From: JAJEAD01 sp965221555
Lineage (GTDB): Bacteria > Pseudomonadota > Gammaproteobacteria > HK1
DNA length: 64,000 nucleotides
Reading direction: 5' to 3'
Assembly: GCA_965221555.1 (NCBI GenBank)
Contig: OZ244895.1
Coordinates: 620,001 to 684,000, forward strand
The number at the start of each line of letters is the position of its first letter. Positions within the stretch are counted from its first letter, which is position 1. Made by a program: the position numbers and the translations under genes. Of this stretch, positions 51,557 to 59,815 are shown in pieces. Under the pieces are notes generated by a model. That model searched no databases. It worked only from the letters and a program-made list of their open reading frames with translations, and had not been told where the DNA came from.

Positions 51557-52435
51557 TCAGGTCCCGCAAATGGACGCCACCCGCTCCATCCGTGCCCGCA
51601 GGCGCGCAAGCCCGGGGTCCGGCTCCTTGATGGGGGTGTCGATGACCAGGTGGTCGACGCCGAGAGCGACATGCCGCGCGTGGGTCTCTTCATCGATGTC
51701 GTAGGTGTCGCCGGGGCGGACGATGACGGACAGCGAATCCGGGTCCCGGCCCGCCGCTTCACAGTAGCCGCGCAGGCGCGCGAGTCCCCGTTCGAGCGCC
51801 TCCAGAGTGATCTGCGTGGGGTGCCAGCCGTCGCCGCTGCGCGCCACGCGGCGCAGCGCCGCATCGGAGTGTCCGCCCCACAGGACCGGAATCTTCTCCT
51901 GCGCGGGTCGCGGGTACATGCGGGCCGGCGCCGGAGTCCGGTAATGGCGCCCCTCGAACTCGACCGAATCGCCGCTCCAGTAGCGGCGCATCAGCGCCAC
52001 CATCTCTTCCGCGCGTGGCCCGCGACCGGCGTAGGGCTCGCCGATGATGGCGAACTCCTCCTCCATCCAGCCCGATCCGACTCCGAGGATGACGCGGCCG
52101 CCGCTCAGGTAGTCGAGGCTCGCCACCTGCTTGGCGAGCAGCACCGGGTTGCGGATGGGAAGCACCAGCACCGAGGTGCCGAGCGCAAGGGTCGGCGCCG
52201 CCGCTGCGGCCCACGCCAGGCTGAGCAGGGGGTCGAGCCAGGGGGTGTCCGGCGGATAGTCCCAGCGACCGTGACTGCGGTAGGGATAGACGGCATCGAC
52301 CCGTTCCGCGAGCACCACGTGGTCGGTGAGCCACAACGAGTGGAATCCGAGCTCGGCCGCGAGCTTCGCGGTGGCCACGATGGGCGCGGCACCGGTGTTC
52401 GGGCCCGCGCTCGGCAGAATGACGCCCAGCTTCAT
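51557..52435 (-). CDS. LLM-class flavin/F420-dependent oxidoreductase
   Basis: 292 residues, bacterial-luciferase-like TIM barrel. Seen: MKLGVILPSAGPNTGAAPIV, AAELGFHSLWLTDHVV, LALGTSVLVLPIRNPVLLAK, LDYLSGGRVILGVGSGWMEE near 108, and PVLWGGHSDAALRRVARSGD. The pattern is that of TIGR03619-type oxidoreductases; whether the cofactor is FMN or F420 cannot be told. It follows the ABC ATPase gene after 24 bp on the same strand, which suggests it acts on the imported compound or a relative. Substrate unknown. Confidence 0.85.
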   Translation of the reverse strand: MKLGVILPSAGPNTGAAPIVATAKLAAELGFHSLWLTDHVVLAERVDAVYPYRSHGRWDYPPDTPWLDPLLSLAWAAAAAPTLALGTSVLVLPIRNPVLLAKQVASLDYLSGGRVILGVGSGWMEEEFAIIGEPYAGRGPRAEEMVALMRRYWSGDSVEFEGRHYRTPAPARMYPRPAQEKIPVLWGGHSDAALRRVARSGDGWHPTQITLEALERGLARLRGYCEAAGRDPDSLSVIVRPGDTYDIDEETHARHVALGVDHLVIDTPIKEPDPGLARLRARMERVASICGT

Positions 52436-52459
52436 GGTGGGGTGACTCCCATGTGGCCC

Positions 52460-53200
52460 TCAGCCTCGCAGGATCTTGGCGACGAATTCCCGGGTCCGCG
52501 CGGCGCCGGGTCGGTCGAAGATGTCCACCGGCGTTCCCGTCTCCACGATGCGGCCCTCGTCCATCATCGCGACCCGGGTGGACACCTCGCGCACGAAGCC
52601 CATCTCGTGGGAGACCACGATCATCGTCATGCCTTCTCCCGCGAGCACCCGGATCGCATCGAGCACCTCGTTGACCAGCTCCGGGTCGAGGGCGGAGGTC
52701 ACCTCGTCGAGGAGCAGGATCTCGGGCTTGAGCGCGAGCGCCCGCGCGATCGCGACACGCTGCTGCTGTCCGCCCGAGAGCTCGTCCGGGTAGGCGTCAC
52801 GCTTGTCCGCGAGCCCGACCTTCTCGAGCAGCGTCGCGGCTTCCGCGCGCACCGTCGCCGCGTCGCGCTTCTTGATCCGGATCGGCGCGATGGTGACGTT
52901 GTGCATCACGCTCATGTTCTGGAACAGGTTGTACTGCTGGAACACGATGGCGCAGCGCCCGCGCAGCGCGCGCAGGCTGCGCCGGTCGGAGAAGTCGACC
53001 GGCCGCCCCTCCACCTCGAGCCGGCCCGAATCGGGGGGGAGCAGGCCGACGAGCACCCGCAACAGCGTGCTCTTGCCCGACCCGGAGGGCCCGATCAGGC
53101 TCAGTACTTCGCCGCGCTCGACCTCGAGGTCGATGCCGGAGAGCACACGCTTCTCCTTCTCGTAGGAGGCGCTGAGGTCAACGATTTCGAGATGAGGCAA
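52460..53200 (-). CDS. Polar amino-acid ABC transporter, ATP-binding protein
   Basis: 246 residues. Seen: Walker A LIGPSGSGKSTLLRVL near 35, the Q-loop FQQYNLFQNMSVMHNV, the signature LSGGQQQRVAIARALAL near 142, Walker B ILLLDEVTSALDPE, and the H-loop VSHEMGF. Closest in style to GlnQ/HisP importers. Its start overlaps the permease gene by 23 bp, so translation is coupled. Confidence 0.95.
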   Translation of the reverse strand: MPHLEIVDLSASYEKEKRVLSGIDLEVERGEVLSLIGPSGSGKSTLLRVLVGLLPPDSGRLEVEGRPVDFSDRRSLRALRGRCAIVFQQYNLFQNMSVMHNVTIAPIRIKKRDAATVRAEAATLLEKVGLADKRDAYPDELSGGQQQRVAIARALALKPEILLLDEVTSALDPELVNEVLDAIRVLAGEGMTMIVVSHEMGFVREVSTRVAMMDEGRIVETGTPVDIFDRPGAARTREFVAKILRG

Positions 53201-53867
53201 GGCGGCGCTCCAGCCGCTGCCCGAGTCGGGTCAGCGGATAGGAGAGGATGAAGTAGAGCAAAAGGCAAGTACCGAAGGTGAGGAAGGGCGAGAAACCGCG
53301 GTCGTTGAAGATTTTGGCGACTTTCGTCAGCTCCAGCACGCCCATCTGGGAGGCGAGCGCGGTGTCCTTGATGAACATCACGAAGTAGGCGAAGGCGGGG
53401 GGCAAAATGACCTTCCAGGCTTGGGGCAGGATCACGAAGCGCAGGGTCGCCACCCGGCCGAAATTCATCGCCTCCGCCGCGTCCCACTGGTTGCGGTGGA
53501 TTGACTCGAATCCGGCTCGAACGATCTCGGATATGTACGCGGTTGAGATGACGCAGATCCCGATCAGTGCGATCCCGAAGAAGGAGACGCGAACCCCGAA
53601 CGCTTCGGTGGTGAAGAGCACGATGAACAGAATGACGAGGAAGGGAATGCGCCGGAAGATCTCCACGTAGCCCACGATGAGAACGCGAAGCGGAGCGAAA
53701 AGCCGCCCTCGGGTCTGGCGCCCGTAGACCAGGGCGAAGCCGATCACGCTGCCGAGCCCGCAGCCGATCAGGGTGAGCGCCAGCGTCACGCCCATCGCCT
53801 GCGCGAAGAAGATGGCGTTGTACCAGGTGAAGAAGCGGGGGGCCTCTTCGACGATGCGCTCGATCAT
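53178..53867 (-). CDS. Polar amino-acid ABC transporter, permease 2
   Basis: 229 residues from ATG 53867. HisM/GlnP type. Seen: AQAMGVTLALTLIGCGLGSV, GYVEIFRRIPFLVILFIVLF with the conserved RxxP, AYISEIVRAGFESIHRNQWD, and the EAA loop EAAEAM-like WDAAEAMNFGRVATLRFVIL, followed by PPAFAYFVMFIKDTALAS. Start and the previous permease's stop share one base (TGATG). Confidence 0.93.
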   Translation of the reverse strand: MIERIVEEAPRFFTWYNAIFFAQAMGVTLALTLIGCGLGSVIGFALVYGRQTRGRLFAPLRVLIVGYVEIFRRIPFLVILFIVLFTTEAFGVRVSFFGIALIGICVISTAYISEIVRAGFESIHRNQWDAAEAMNFGRVATLRFVILPQAWKVILPPAFAYFVMFIKDTALASQMGVLELTKVAKIFNDRGFSPFLTFGTCLLLYFILSYPLTRLGQRLERRLASSRNR

Positions 53868-54541
53868 CAGAGGATCCTCGCCTTCACCCGGAAAGCGTGC
53901 CGCCCGATGAGCGCGAGCAGGGCGCTCGCGAGCACCGTCAGCACCACGTAGATGCCGGCGGTGTAGATGAACACCTCGATGGTCCGGAACGTGGTGGAGG
54001 AAACGTTGATGGCCCGGCCGGTGAGCTCCTCCACCGCGAAGATGCCCGCCATCGAGCTGCCGAGCACGATCCAGATGTAGAAGTTGGACAGCGGCGCGTA
54101 GAGGGTCTTGGCGATGTGCGGGGCGATGACGTAGCGCACCGTCTGCCACAGGGACATGCCGAGGGTCTCCGCCGCCTCGAGCTCCTCGCGGCGCACGGAC
54201 TGGAAGCCGGCACGCTGTATCTCGGTGAGGTAGGCGCCGCAGTTGAGCGTGAGGCCGAGAAGCACCGAGTTGAAGGGAGAGAGCACGATGCCGAGATCGG
54301 GCAGGCCGTAGAAGATCACGTAGATCTGCACGAGCGCCGGCGTGTTGGTGAAGAACACCACGTAGGCGTCGATCACCCGGTAGAGGATCCGGCCGCCGAA
54401 AGTCTTGCCCATCGCCCCGAGCAGGCCGATGACCGCGCCGGCCCAGAATGCGAGGAAGGCGAGCAGCAGGCTGAGCCACGCGCCGCCGATCAGGTAGGGG
54501 AGGTGCTTGGCGACAACGCCGAACTGGAAGGTGTAGTCCAT
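53867..54541 (-). CDS. Polar amino-acid ABC transporter, permease 1
   Basis: 224 residues, HisQ/GlnP type. Seen: YLIGGAWLSLLLAFLAFWAG, AYVVFFTNTPALVQIYVIFY with NTP in place of the usual RGTP, CGAYLTEIQRAGFQSVRREE, EAAETLGMSLWQTVRYVIAP (EAA loop), and a final pair of helices. Separated from the binding-protein gene by 95 bp containing a strong hairpin. Confidence 0.93.
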   Translation of the reverse strand: MDYTFQFGVVAKHLPYLIGGAWLSLLLAFLAFWAGAVIGLLGAMGKTFGGRILYRVIDAYVVFFTNTPALVQIYVIFYGLPDLGIVLSPFNSVLLGLTLNCGAYLTEIQRAGFQSVRREELEAAETLGMSLWQTVRYVIAPHIAKTLYAPLSNFYIWIVLGSSMAGIFAVEELTGRAINVSSTTFRTIEVFIYTAGIYVVLTVLASALLALIGRHAFRVKARIL

Positions 54542-54581
54542 ACGGTGCGATGGACTTCCGGGGGCGGGGCGAGCAGGGCTT

Positions 54582-54612
54582 GGCCGCGCCCGGAACGAGT
54601 CCGGGCGCGGCC
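54582..54612 (-). promoter_or_regulatory. Strong mRNA hairpin between binding-protein and permease genes
   Basis: A perfect 13-bp stem (GGCCGCGCCCGGA and its complement) with a 5-nt loop, all G/C except one pair, and no T-run. Hairpins in this position are known in other ABC operons to protect the upstream message from 3' decay or to cause partial termination, so that the binding protein is made in excess. Inference from position and stability only. Confidence 0.7.
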
Positions 54613-54636
54613 CCGAGGGCGCGGTGTGCGCTCAGC

Positions 54637-55446
54637 TCAGAAGAAGGGAGTCGGCTCGACCTCCACGAGCATCGGGGCGCCGTAGGCGTTCTCCCAGAGC
54701 TCGTTGATCTTGCCGCCGCTGTGCAGCTCGTAGAGGAGGATGTTCAGGAACTGGCGCAGGTTGTGGTTGTTCTTCTGTACGCCGATCCCGCAATAGGCGA
54801 CGAAGATCTTGTCGGGCAGCACCTTCCAGTTGACGTCGGGGTAGTTGGCGGTATGCGCCATGAAGAAGTCGATGTTCTCCACGATCGCGTCGCCGCGTCC
54901 CTGGGCTACCGCACGCACCGTGTCGGCGATGCTGTCAACCAGGATCATTTCGGCGTTCGGCAGGTTCTCCTTGTTCCAGTCCACCGGCCAGGTCGCCCGG
55001 ATGTTGACCAGGGTGTAGTCCGACGAGTCGAGGTCCTGCCACTTCTCGGCCATGACCTTGTCGGTGGTGAGCACCGCCATGACCTCAGTGTGCAGCGGCA
55101 CCGTGTAGTCGATGAGCATCGCCCGCGAAGTGGTGCGGGTCAGGGCGCCGAGTGAGATATCGATGCGCTCGGAGACGATGAAGGGAACGCGCTGGGCAGT
55201 CTCGGTCGGTACGTACTCCGCCTCCACCCCGAGCCGCTCGGCGATGATGTTGCCGACCTCGATGTCGAAGCCCTCGAACTCGTTGGTCTCGCCGTAGGCG
55301 CTCATCGGCGGGAAGTTGGGGTTGACCCCGATCCGGATTACGCCGGACTTGACGATGTCGTCGAGGGAGCGGGCCTGCCCCACCGGGGCGAACAACAGTG
55401 CCAGCGCGAGGGCCGAGACGAGCGCCTGCATCATGCGTTTGATCAT
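54637..55446 (-). CDS. Polar amino-acid ABC transporter, periplasmic binding protein
   Basis: 269 residues, SBP family 3. Seen: a signal peptide (ALVSALALALLFAPVGQA), SGVIRIGVNPNFPPMSAYGE, EFEGFDIEVGNIIAERLGVE, and the ligand-binding ALTRTTSRAMLIDYTVP where the arginine usually holds the substrate carboxylate; then DTVRAVAQGRGDAIVEN and YCGIGVQKNNHNL. First gene of the minus-strand transporter series, divergent from the cupin gene. The bound amino acid cannot be deduced. Confidence 0.93.
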   Translation of the reverse strand: MIKRMMQALVSALALALLFAPVGQARSLDDIVKSGVIRIGVNPNFPPMSAYGETNEFEGFDIEVGNIIAERLGVEAEYVPTETAQRVPFIVSERIDISLGALTRTTSRAMLIDYTVPLHTEVMAVLTTDKVMAEKWQDLDSSDYTLVNIRATWPVDWNKENLPNAEMILVDSIADTVRAVAQGRGDAIVENIDFFMAHTANYPDVNWKVLPDKIFVAYCGIGVQKNNHNLRQFLNILLYELHSGGKINELWENAYGAPMLVEVEPTPFF

Positions 55447-55631
55447 CTGGATTCTCCTGTTTCTTGATGGGCCGGAACTCTGCCGCCGGCCGAGAACGCC
55501 AAGTTATGATGGCGGCGGGCTCTCCACCGCCACCGCCAGCATGCTATCCCGGCGGCGCGGGCGTCAACCGCGGACTCCGTTGCGAAGACGCGGCGGGGAG
55601 CCGGTGTCCACCCCACAGGAGCAAGCGCGCC

Positions 55632-56003
55632 ATGTTGATCCGCATCGACCAGTTGCCCGACATCGAGGTGCCCGACAACGATCTGGTGATGAAGCACGTG
55701 GTCGACCGAGACCGGCACAGCCACGACTTGAGCGTCACCTGGGTGAGAATCGATGGGCGGCACCGACGCCTCGCGAGCACCACCGGCGACCGTGTGTACT
55801 ACGTCATCGAGGGAGAAGGCCGCTTCCAGGTCGGCGACGATGCGCCCTGGGTGAACGCGGGCGCCGGCGACCTCGTGTTCATTCCCAAGGACGCTCCCTA
55901 CGAGCTCGAGGGGAGACTCGTCTATCTCGTCATCAACGGGCCGGCCTTCGGTCCGGGCTCCGATCGCTACCTGGAAGCTGCGCACGAGGCGGGTTCCGAC
56001 TGA
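55632..56003 (+). CDS. Single-domain cupin protein
   Basis: 123 residues from ATG 55632. Seen: HSHDLSVTWVRIDGR, then the cupin motif GDRVYYVIEGEGRFQVGDD and GAGDLVFIPKDAPYELEG. The metal-binding HxH usual at the first motif is replaced by DRVYY, so a metal-dependent oxygenase role is doubtful; it may be a binding or isomerase-type cupin. 20 bp upstream of the SDR gene and probably co-transcribed with it. Confidence 0.8.
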   Translation: MLIRIDQLPDIEVPDNDLVMKHVVDRDRHSHDLSVTWVRIDGRHRRLASTTGDRVYYVIEGEGRFQVGDDAPWVNAGAGDLVFIPKDAPYELEGRLVYLVINGPAFGPGSDRYLEAAHEAGSD

Positions 56004-56023
56004 GGCCGGTTCGGGCGGTGGGC

Positions 56024-56788
56024 ATGGGCAAGCTCGAGGGAAAGGTCGCGGTCATAACCGGGGCGGGCGCCGGCATCGGGCGCGCGTCCGCGCTTCTCTT
56101 CGCTCGCGAAGGCGCCGCGGTGGTGGTTGCGGATCTCGATTCCCGGGCCGGTGAGGACACCGTGGCGCGGATCGAGGACGAGGACGGCCGGGCCCGCTTC
56201 GTCCCGGTCGACGTGTCGGAGTCGGAGCAGGTCGAGCGAATGGTGCGCGCCACGGTCGAGGCATTCGGCCGCCTCGACGTGCTGTTCAACAATGCGGGCG
56301 TCAACTTCCCCGCCTCGGTCGAGGAGATCGACGAGGAGATGTGGCGCCGGAGCCTCGACGTCAACCTCAAGGGGGTGATGCTCGGCTGTCGCCACGCCAT
56401 CCCGGAAATGTTGAAGACCGGCGGAGGCTCAATCGTCAACACCGCGTCGATGCTCGGGCTCGTCGCTTCACCCCGCCAGGCTCCTTATGCGGCGGCCAAG
56501 GGCGCGGTGGTGATGCTGACCCGTCAGGTGGCCATCGATTACGCGACGCGCAATATCCGGGTGAACTGCCTCTGCCCGAGCGAGGTCGACACCGAGATGA
56601 ACCGGCGCTTCATCGAGCAGTCGCCGGACCCCGAGGCGGAGCTGCGCCGGGTGCTGACTCGAATCCCCATGGACCGGATGGCCACCCCGGAGGAGATCGC
56701 CGCCGCCGCGCTCTTTCTCGCCAGCGACGACTCCTCGTACATCACCGGCGTGGTGCTGCCGGTCGACGGTGGCCTGACCGCGATGTGA
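56024..56788 (+). CDS. Short-chain dehydrogenase/reductase
   Basis: 254 residues from ATG 56024. Seen: GKVAVITGAGAGIGRASALL (NAD(P) loop) with VADLD favouring NAD, FNNAGVNFP, NTASMLGLVASPRQAPYAAAK carrying the catalytic Ser-Tyr-Lys, NCLCPSEVDTEMNRRF, and LASDDSSYITGVVLPVDGG. Classical 3-oxoacyl/alcohol dehydrogenase type. Substrate unknown; context suggests catabolism with the cupin and the next gene. Its last 13 codons recur in degraded form at 58215. Confidence 0.9.
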   Translation: MGKLEGKVAVITGAGAGIGRASALLFAREGAAVVVADLDSRAGEDTVARIEDEDGRARFVPVDVSESEQVERMVRATVEAFGRLDVLFNNAGVNFPASVEEIDEEMWRRSLDVNLKGVMLGCRHAIPEMLKTGGGSIVNTASMLGLVASPRQAPYAAAKGAVVMLTRQVAIDYATRNIRVNCLCPSEVDTEMNRRFIEQSPDPEAELRRVLTRIPMDRMATPEEIAAAALFLASDDSSYITGVVLPVDGGLTAM

Positions 56789-56953
56789 GCAAGCAGGAGT
56801 AGCTATGGAAAACTGCGCAAGTTTGGTGTTCGCGACCTGTCGCCGCGGCGGGTGCGGGGAGTGTCGGCGGGGCCGCGGGGTGAGGGTGGATTCGCGGACG
56901 GGTTTCCGGATGGCAACAGTGCATTCCAGACACGCGATCTTCGGTGCCGGGCC

Positions 56954-58135
56954 ATGATCCGGCGCGCACCCGCCATCGCCCGCCAAGAGTTCGAGGAACG
57001 GCGCGCCCGCGCGGCGGAAGCGGTCCGGCGAAGCGGGCTCGACGCGCTGCTGGTGTGCAGCCGGGGTGGGGGAGCCCTCGACCGCTACGGTGACGTCATG
57101 TACCTCACCAACTTCTACTCTTCCTTTCCCTTCATCCCCGACTGCGGGGATCACTGGTCCGCACGAGCCCACCCATTCGTTCTTCTCATGGCGGATGGGC
57201 GAGCACGCCTGATTGCCGACACTCCCTACCTCGATGAAGTCGCCCTGCCGCGAGAGAGCGTGGTGCAGACCGATCGGGGACTCGATACCCTGATCGCAGA
57301 AATCCGCGGTGCCGGGCTCGACGCCGGTCGATTGGGGGTCGCGGGTTACGACACGTTGCCGGCGGGCTCCCTGGATCGGCTGCGCGGCGCCTTTCCGGAA
57401 GCCCGCTTCGAAGCGGCGGATCACATTCTCGCCCGCTTGCGTTCGATCAAGTCCCTGGCCGAAGTCGAGCATCTGGCGGTCGCGGCGGAGATCGGGTCAC
57501 GTACCATCGAAGCGATGCTCGACCGGGCTGTCGTCGGCGCCACCCACGGCGATGTAGTGGCGGCGGGCATGCAGGTCCTCGTGCCCGCCGGCGGGATCCT
57601 CTACAACAGCTTCATGGCCTCCGGCACGGGCGGCGAGCGTCCCTCCGCCTGTCGCTCCATCTTCCCGACCTGGGCCCACCCGGCGCCGCTGGAAGACGGC
57701 CAGTGGTTGCGCCTCGGGATCTCCGGGGTGTTCGATGGCTACTACTTCGACCTGTCACGCTCCAAGGCAATAGGAAAAGCCACCAATCGTCAGATCGACG
57801 CGTTCGAGGCCGCGATATCGGTGGTGGAAGCCGGGATCGAGACGATCCGTCGCGACGCGAGCGCCGCCGAGGTCGCGCAAGCCGGTATCAGAAAGCAGCA
57901 AGAGCTGGGCTATCCGGTGGAAGGCGTCTTCTCCGGCCTCGGTCACGGCCTCGGCATGGGCTGGGACGCACCGTGGCTCGTTCCGGACGACCACACTCCG
58001 CTCGTGGAGAACATGGTGATCAACGTGGAAAAGACCCTCGAGATGGATGGCTACGTCGGCGATTTCGAGGAAAGCGTCCTCGTTACGCGCCACGGACACG
58101 AAGTGCTGACCAAGGCGCCCAAGAGGCACTGGTAG
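56954..58135 (+). CDS. Creatinase/prolidase-fold (M24) family protein with altered metal site
   Basis: 393 residues from ATG 56954. N-terminal creatinase-like domain (GLDALLVCSRGGGALDRYGD, VMYLTNFYSSFPFIPD), then a pita-bread domain. Metal-ligand positions: GISGVFDGYYFDLSRS near 260, GLGHGLGMGWD near 335, NVEKTLEMDG and DFEESVLVT. Against M24 peptidases (..D..........D..H....E....E) the second Asp, His and both Glu are present, but the first Asp position is Gly. That resembles creatinase, which hydrolyses C-N bonds without metal. A hydrolase for a small nitrogen compound is the working idea; peptidase activity is not assured. Confidence 0.8.
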   Translation: MIRRAPAIARQEFEERRARAAEAVRRSGLDALLVCSRGGGALDRYGDVMYLTNFYSSFPFIPDCGDHWSARAHPFVLLMADGRARLIADTPYLDEVALPRESVVQTDRGLDTLIAEIRGAGLDAGRLGVAGYDTLPAGSLDRLRGAFPEARFEAADHILARLRSIKSLAEVEHLAVAAEIGSRTIEAMLDRAVVGATHGDVVAAGMQVLVPAGGILYNSFMASGTGGERPSACRSIFPTWAHPAPLEDGQWLRLGISGVFDGYYFDLSRSKAIGKATNRQIDAFEAAISVVEAGIETIRRDASAAEVAQAGIRKQQELGYPVEGVFSGLGHGLGMGWDAPWLVPDDHTPLVENMVINVEKTLEMDGYVGDFEESVLVTRHGHEVLTKAPKRHW

Positions 58136-58214
58136 CCTCATATCCTCCCCGCCTCCGGCATCCCTTCCTCTCCCGGCAGAGGAGGCTTGTCGGCAGTCCG
58201 GCTTCCCGAACGGT

Positions 58215-58253
58215 GTGGCGCTGCCGGTCAACGTTGGCCTGACCATGATGTAA
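58215..58253 (+). pseudogene. Remnant of a second SDR gene, last 13 codons
   Basis: Reads VALPVNVGLTMM and stop, against VVLPVDGGLTAM and stop at the end of the dehydrogenase at 56024-56788; the two are also similar as DNA. Nothing upstream (58136-58214) resembles an SDR. It appears to be what is left of a duplicated or deleted dehydrogenase gene at the edge of the island. Confidence 0.6.
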
Positions 58254-58303
58254 GCGCGACTGTGCGTCGGTTGCGAGCCGGGCGGTGTGCTCGCCGCGCT
58301 TCG

Positions 58304-59398
58304 CTAATCCTTCCCCGCCCTCCAGGCCAACCTGACCTTGAGACCGTTCAAGTGCGTCCAGGGAAGAAGCCCCCGGTGCTGGAGCATGCCTACGACGATG
58401 CCGGGAGCAATGCCCTGTTCGTCCGCGAATGCCGTGACGGCGCTCTTGCTGAGAGGCGACGTGGCGGCAAACTGCTCCCAGGCTTGCTGCGGGATCAACG
58501 TGTTGGATGCCCAGTCATTGGCTTCCTCCTCAAGCTCTGCGTTGTCTCCGTTGGTCTCGTCGACAAACACTCTTTTCTTGCTATGAAGGAGTAAATGCGC
58601 CGCCTCATGGAAGAAGCTGAACCAGAGATGGTCATCGGACTTGTGTCGAGCAGTCAGTTGGATGACTGCTTTGCGGGACGACAGCCACCAAGCCGCACCG
58701 CTGAGCGCCGTCTTTGGTAATGGCTGCACCAATGCGAGCGCAACTCCTGCTTGATTGCATAGCTTGGTGGCCCGCTCAAGAGCCTCGCCGATCGGTTCAC
58801 GCGTCAAACCACGGATGACCCGGACGGCACTCCTGAATCGAACCTTGTTGAAGTCCGTGCAATTCTGGCGTTCGGCCTCGATCGCACCAAGCCGGAGCCA
58901 GGTAGCCAATGCAGCCTCGTCGCTCTGAAACTTCGTAGAGTGGCGGTAAGCAACATTTGCGAGGCCATATTGAGCGGTCCACGCCTCGACTGAGCCCACT
59001 CGAAAGAACCTCAGCAATTTAGACATCGCGTCGGTATCCGATTCCGGTAGTTGGAAGCAGCCTCGCTCAACTAGTTCTTTGATGGGGAATGCCTTGATCC
59101 ACTCCGCAGAATCAGCAGCCTCTCGGGCCTCGTTCTCCCTAGCCCGATGAAGACGGAACTCGGACTCAATCCGGAGCCAGATGCCGGCGTCGACGCCAAG
59201 CACCTTCTCGAACTGCAACGCCGTTCCCGGCTCGAGTGGCGCCTTGCCCGATATGATCTCGCTGATCAGCTTTGGAGAGCGGCCGCACCTGCGCGCGAAT
59301 TCGGCATGGGAAATTCCTTCAATATCAAGGCGCTCCTCGAGGACCCATCCGGGTGGTACCGCATAGTCCGGATTGAACTGGTTGTTCGCAGTCGCCAT
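58304..59398 (-). CDS. HigA-type antitoxin with ImmA/IrrE metallopeptidase domain
   Basis: 364 residues. N-terminal XRE helix-turn-helix with GISHAEFARRCGRSPKLISE near 28; a middle region with YRHSTKFQSDEAALATWLRL; and a C-terminal ImmA/IrrE-like domain with the zinc motif FHEAAHLLLH near 262 and ELEEEANDWASNTLIP. Long HigA-like antitoxins with this peptidase domain are known beside HigB-like toxins. Base and codon use are less GC-rich than the core genes, fitting recent acquisition. It begins 14 bp after the toxin gene. Confidence 0.88.
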   Translation of the reverse strand: MATANNQFNPDYAVPPGWVLEERLDIEGISHAEFARRCGRSPKLISEIISGKAPLEPGTALQFEKVLGVDAGIWLRIESEFRLHRARENEAREAADSAEWIKAFPIKELVERGCFQLPESDTDAMSKLLRFFRVGSVEAWTAQYGLANVAYRHSTKFQSDEAALATWLRLGAIEAERQNCTDFNKVRFRSAVRVIRGLTREPIGEALERATKLCNQAGVALALVQPLPKTALSGAAWWLSSRKAVIQLTARHKSDDHLWFSFFHEAAHLLLHSKKRVFVDETNGDNAELEEEANDWASNTLIPQQAWEQFAATSPLSKSAVTAFADEQGIAPGIVVGMLQHRGLLPWTHLNGLKVRLAWRAGKD

Positions 59399-59412
59399 CT
59401 CTCCTTGCTCCG

Positions 59413-59748
59413 TCAGTGATAGTCGATTACGTCCATGATCGTTATAGCCGTCACTTGTTCCGTATCGATCCCTCCATCGGCCTTGCGCGGTATCTGTTCG
59501 TGATTGGGTTCGAAGACGAGCCGGTATGGGTGAACGAGATCGACTGCGAATTGCCCTTCCCGGTCCCTAACGAGCTGATGCCGCCTTTCCGGTGGAGTTA
59601 TCGGCACCATCGCAAGACTTCGTGCTGCTCGGAGTACCGCCATCCGTATGGCGAGTATCTTCGCCATACGCGCTCCGTGCGTCTTCTGCAAAACTTGGGC
59701 TGTGTTGAAGACCTTTTCCAGCTTGCGGGTCCTGAAGGCGATGTCCAT
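59413..59748 (-). CDS. HigB-like toxin (RelE/ParE fold)
   Basis: 111 residues. Seen: MDIAFRTRKLEKVFNTAQVL, the helix-rich middle, VPITPPERRHQLVRDREGQF, AVDLVHPYRLVFEPNHEQIP and a closing VTAITIMDVIDYH. This matches the group often labelled killer or killer-suppression protein, an mRNA interferase of the HigB type. Toxin before antitoxin is the usual HigBA order. An IS1380-type element lies 67 bp upstream. Confidence 0.85.
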   Translation of the reverse strand: MDIAFRTRKLEKVFNTAQVLQKTHGARMAKILAIRMAVLRAARSLAMVPITPPERRHQLVRDREGQFAVDLVHPYRLVFEPNHEQIPRKADGGIDTEQVTAITIMDVIDYH

Positions 59749-59811
59749 GGCTTACGAGAATATTCGTTACCCACTAGGTAACGGAAACCACTCAGAATGT
59801 CAAGGTGCAGC

Positions 59812-59815
59812 CTAG
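59812..59815. repeat. CTAG target duplication, left of IS1380-type element
   Basis: CTAG directly before the element and again at 63821-63824. CTAG is palindromic, so duplication cannot be distinguished from inverted repeat here; the TTAG pair around MITE copy A shows it is a target duplication. Confidence 0.65.
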
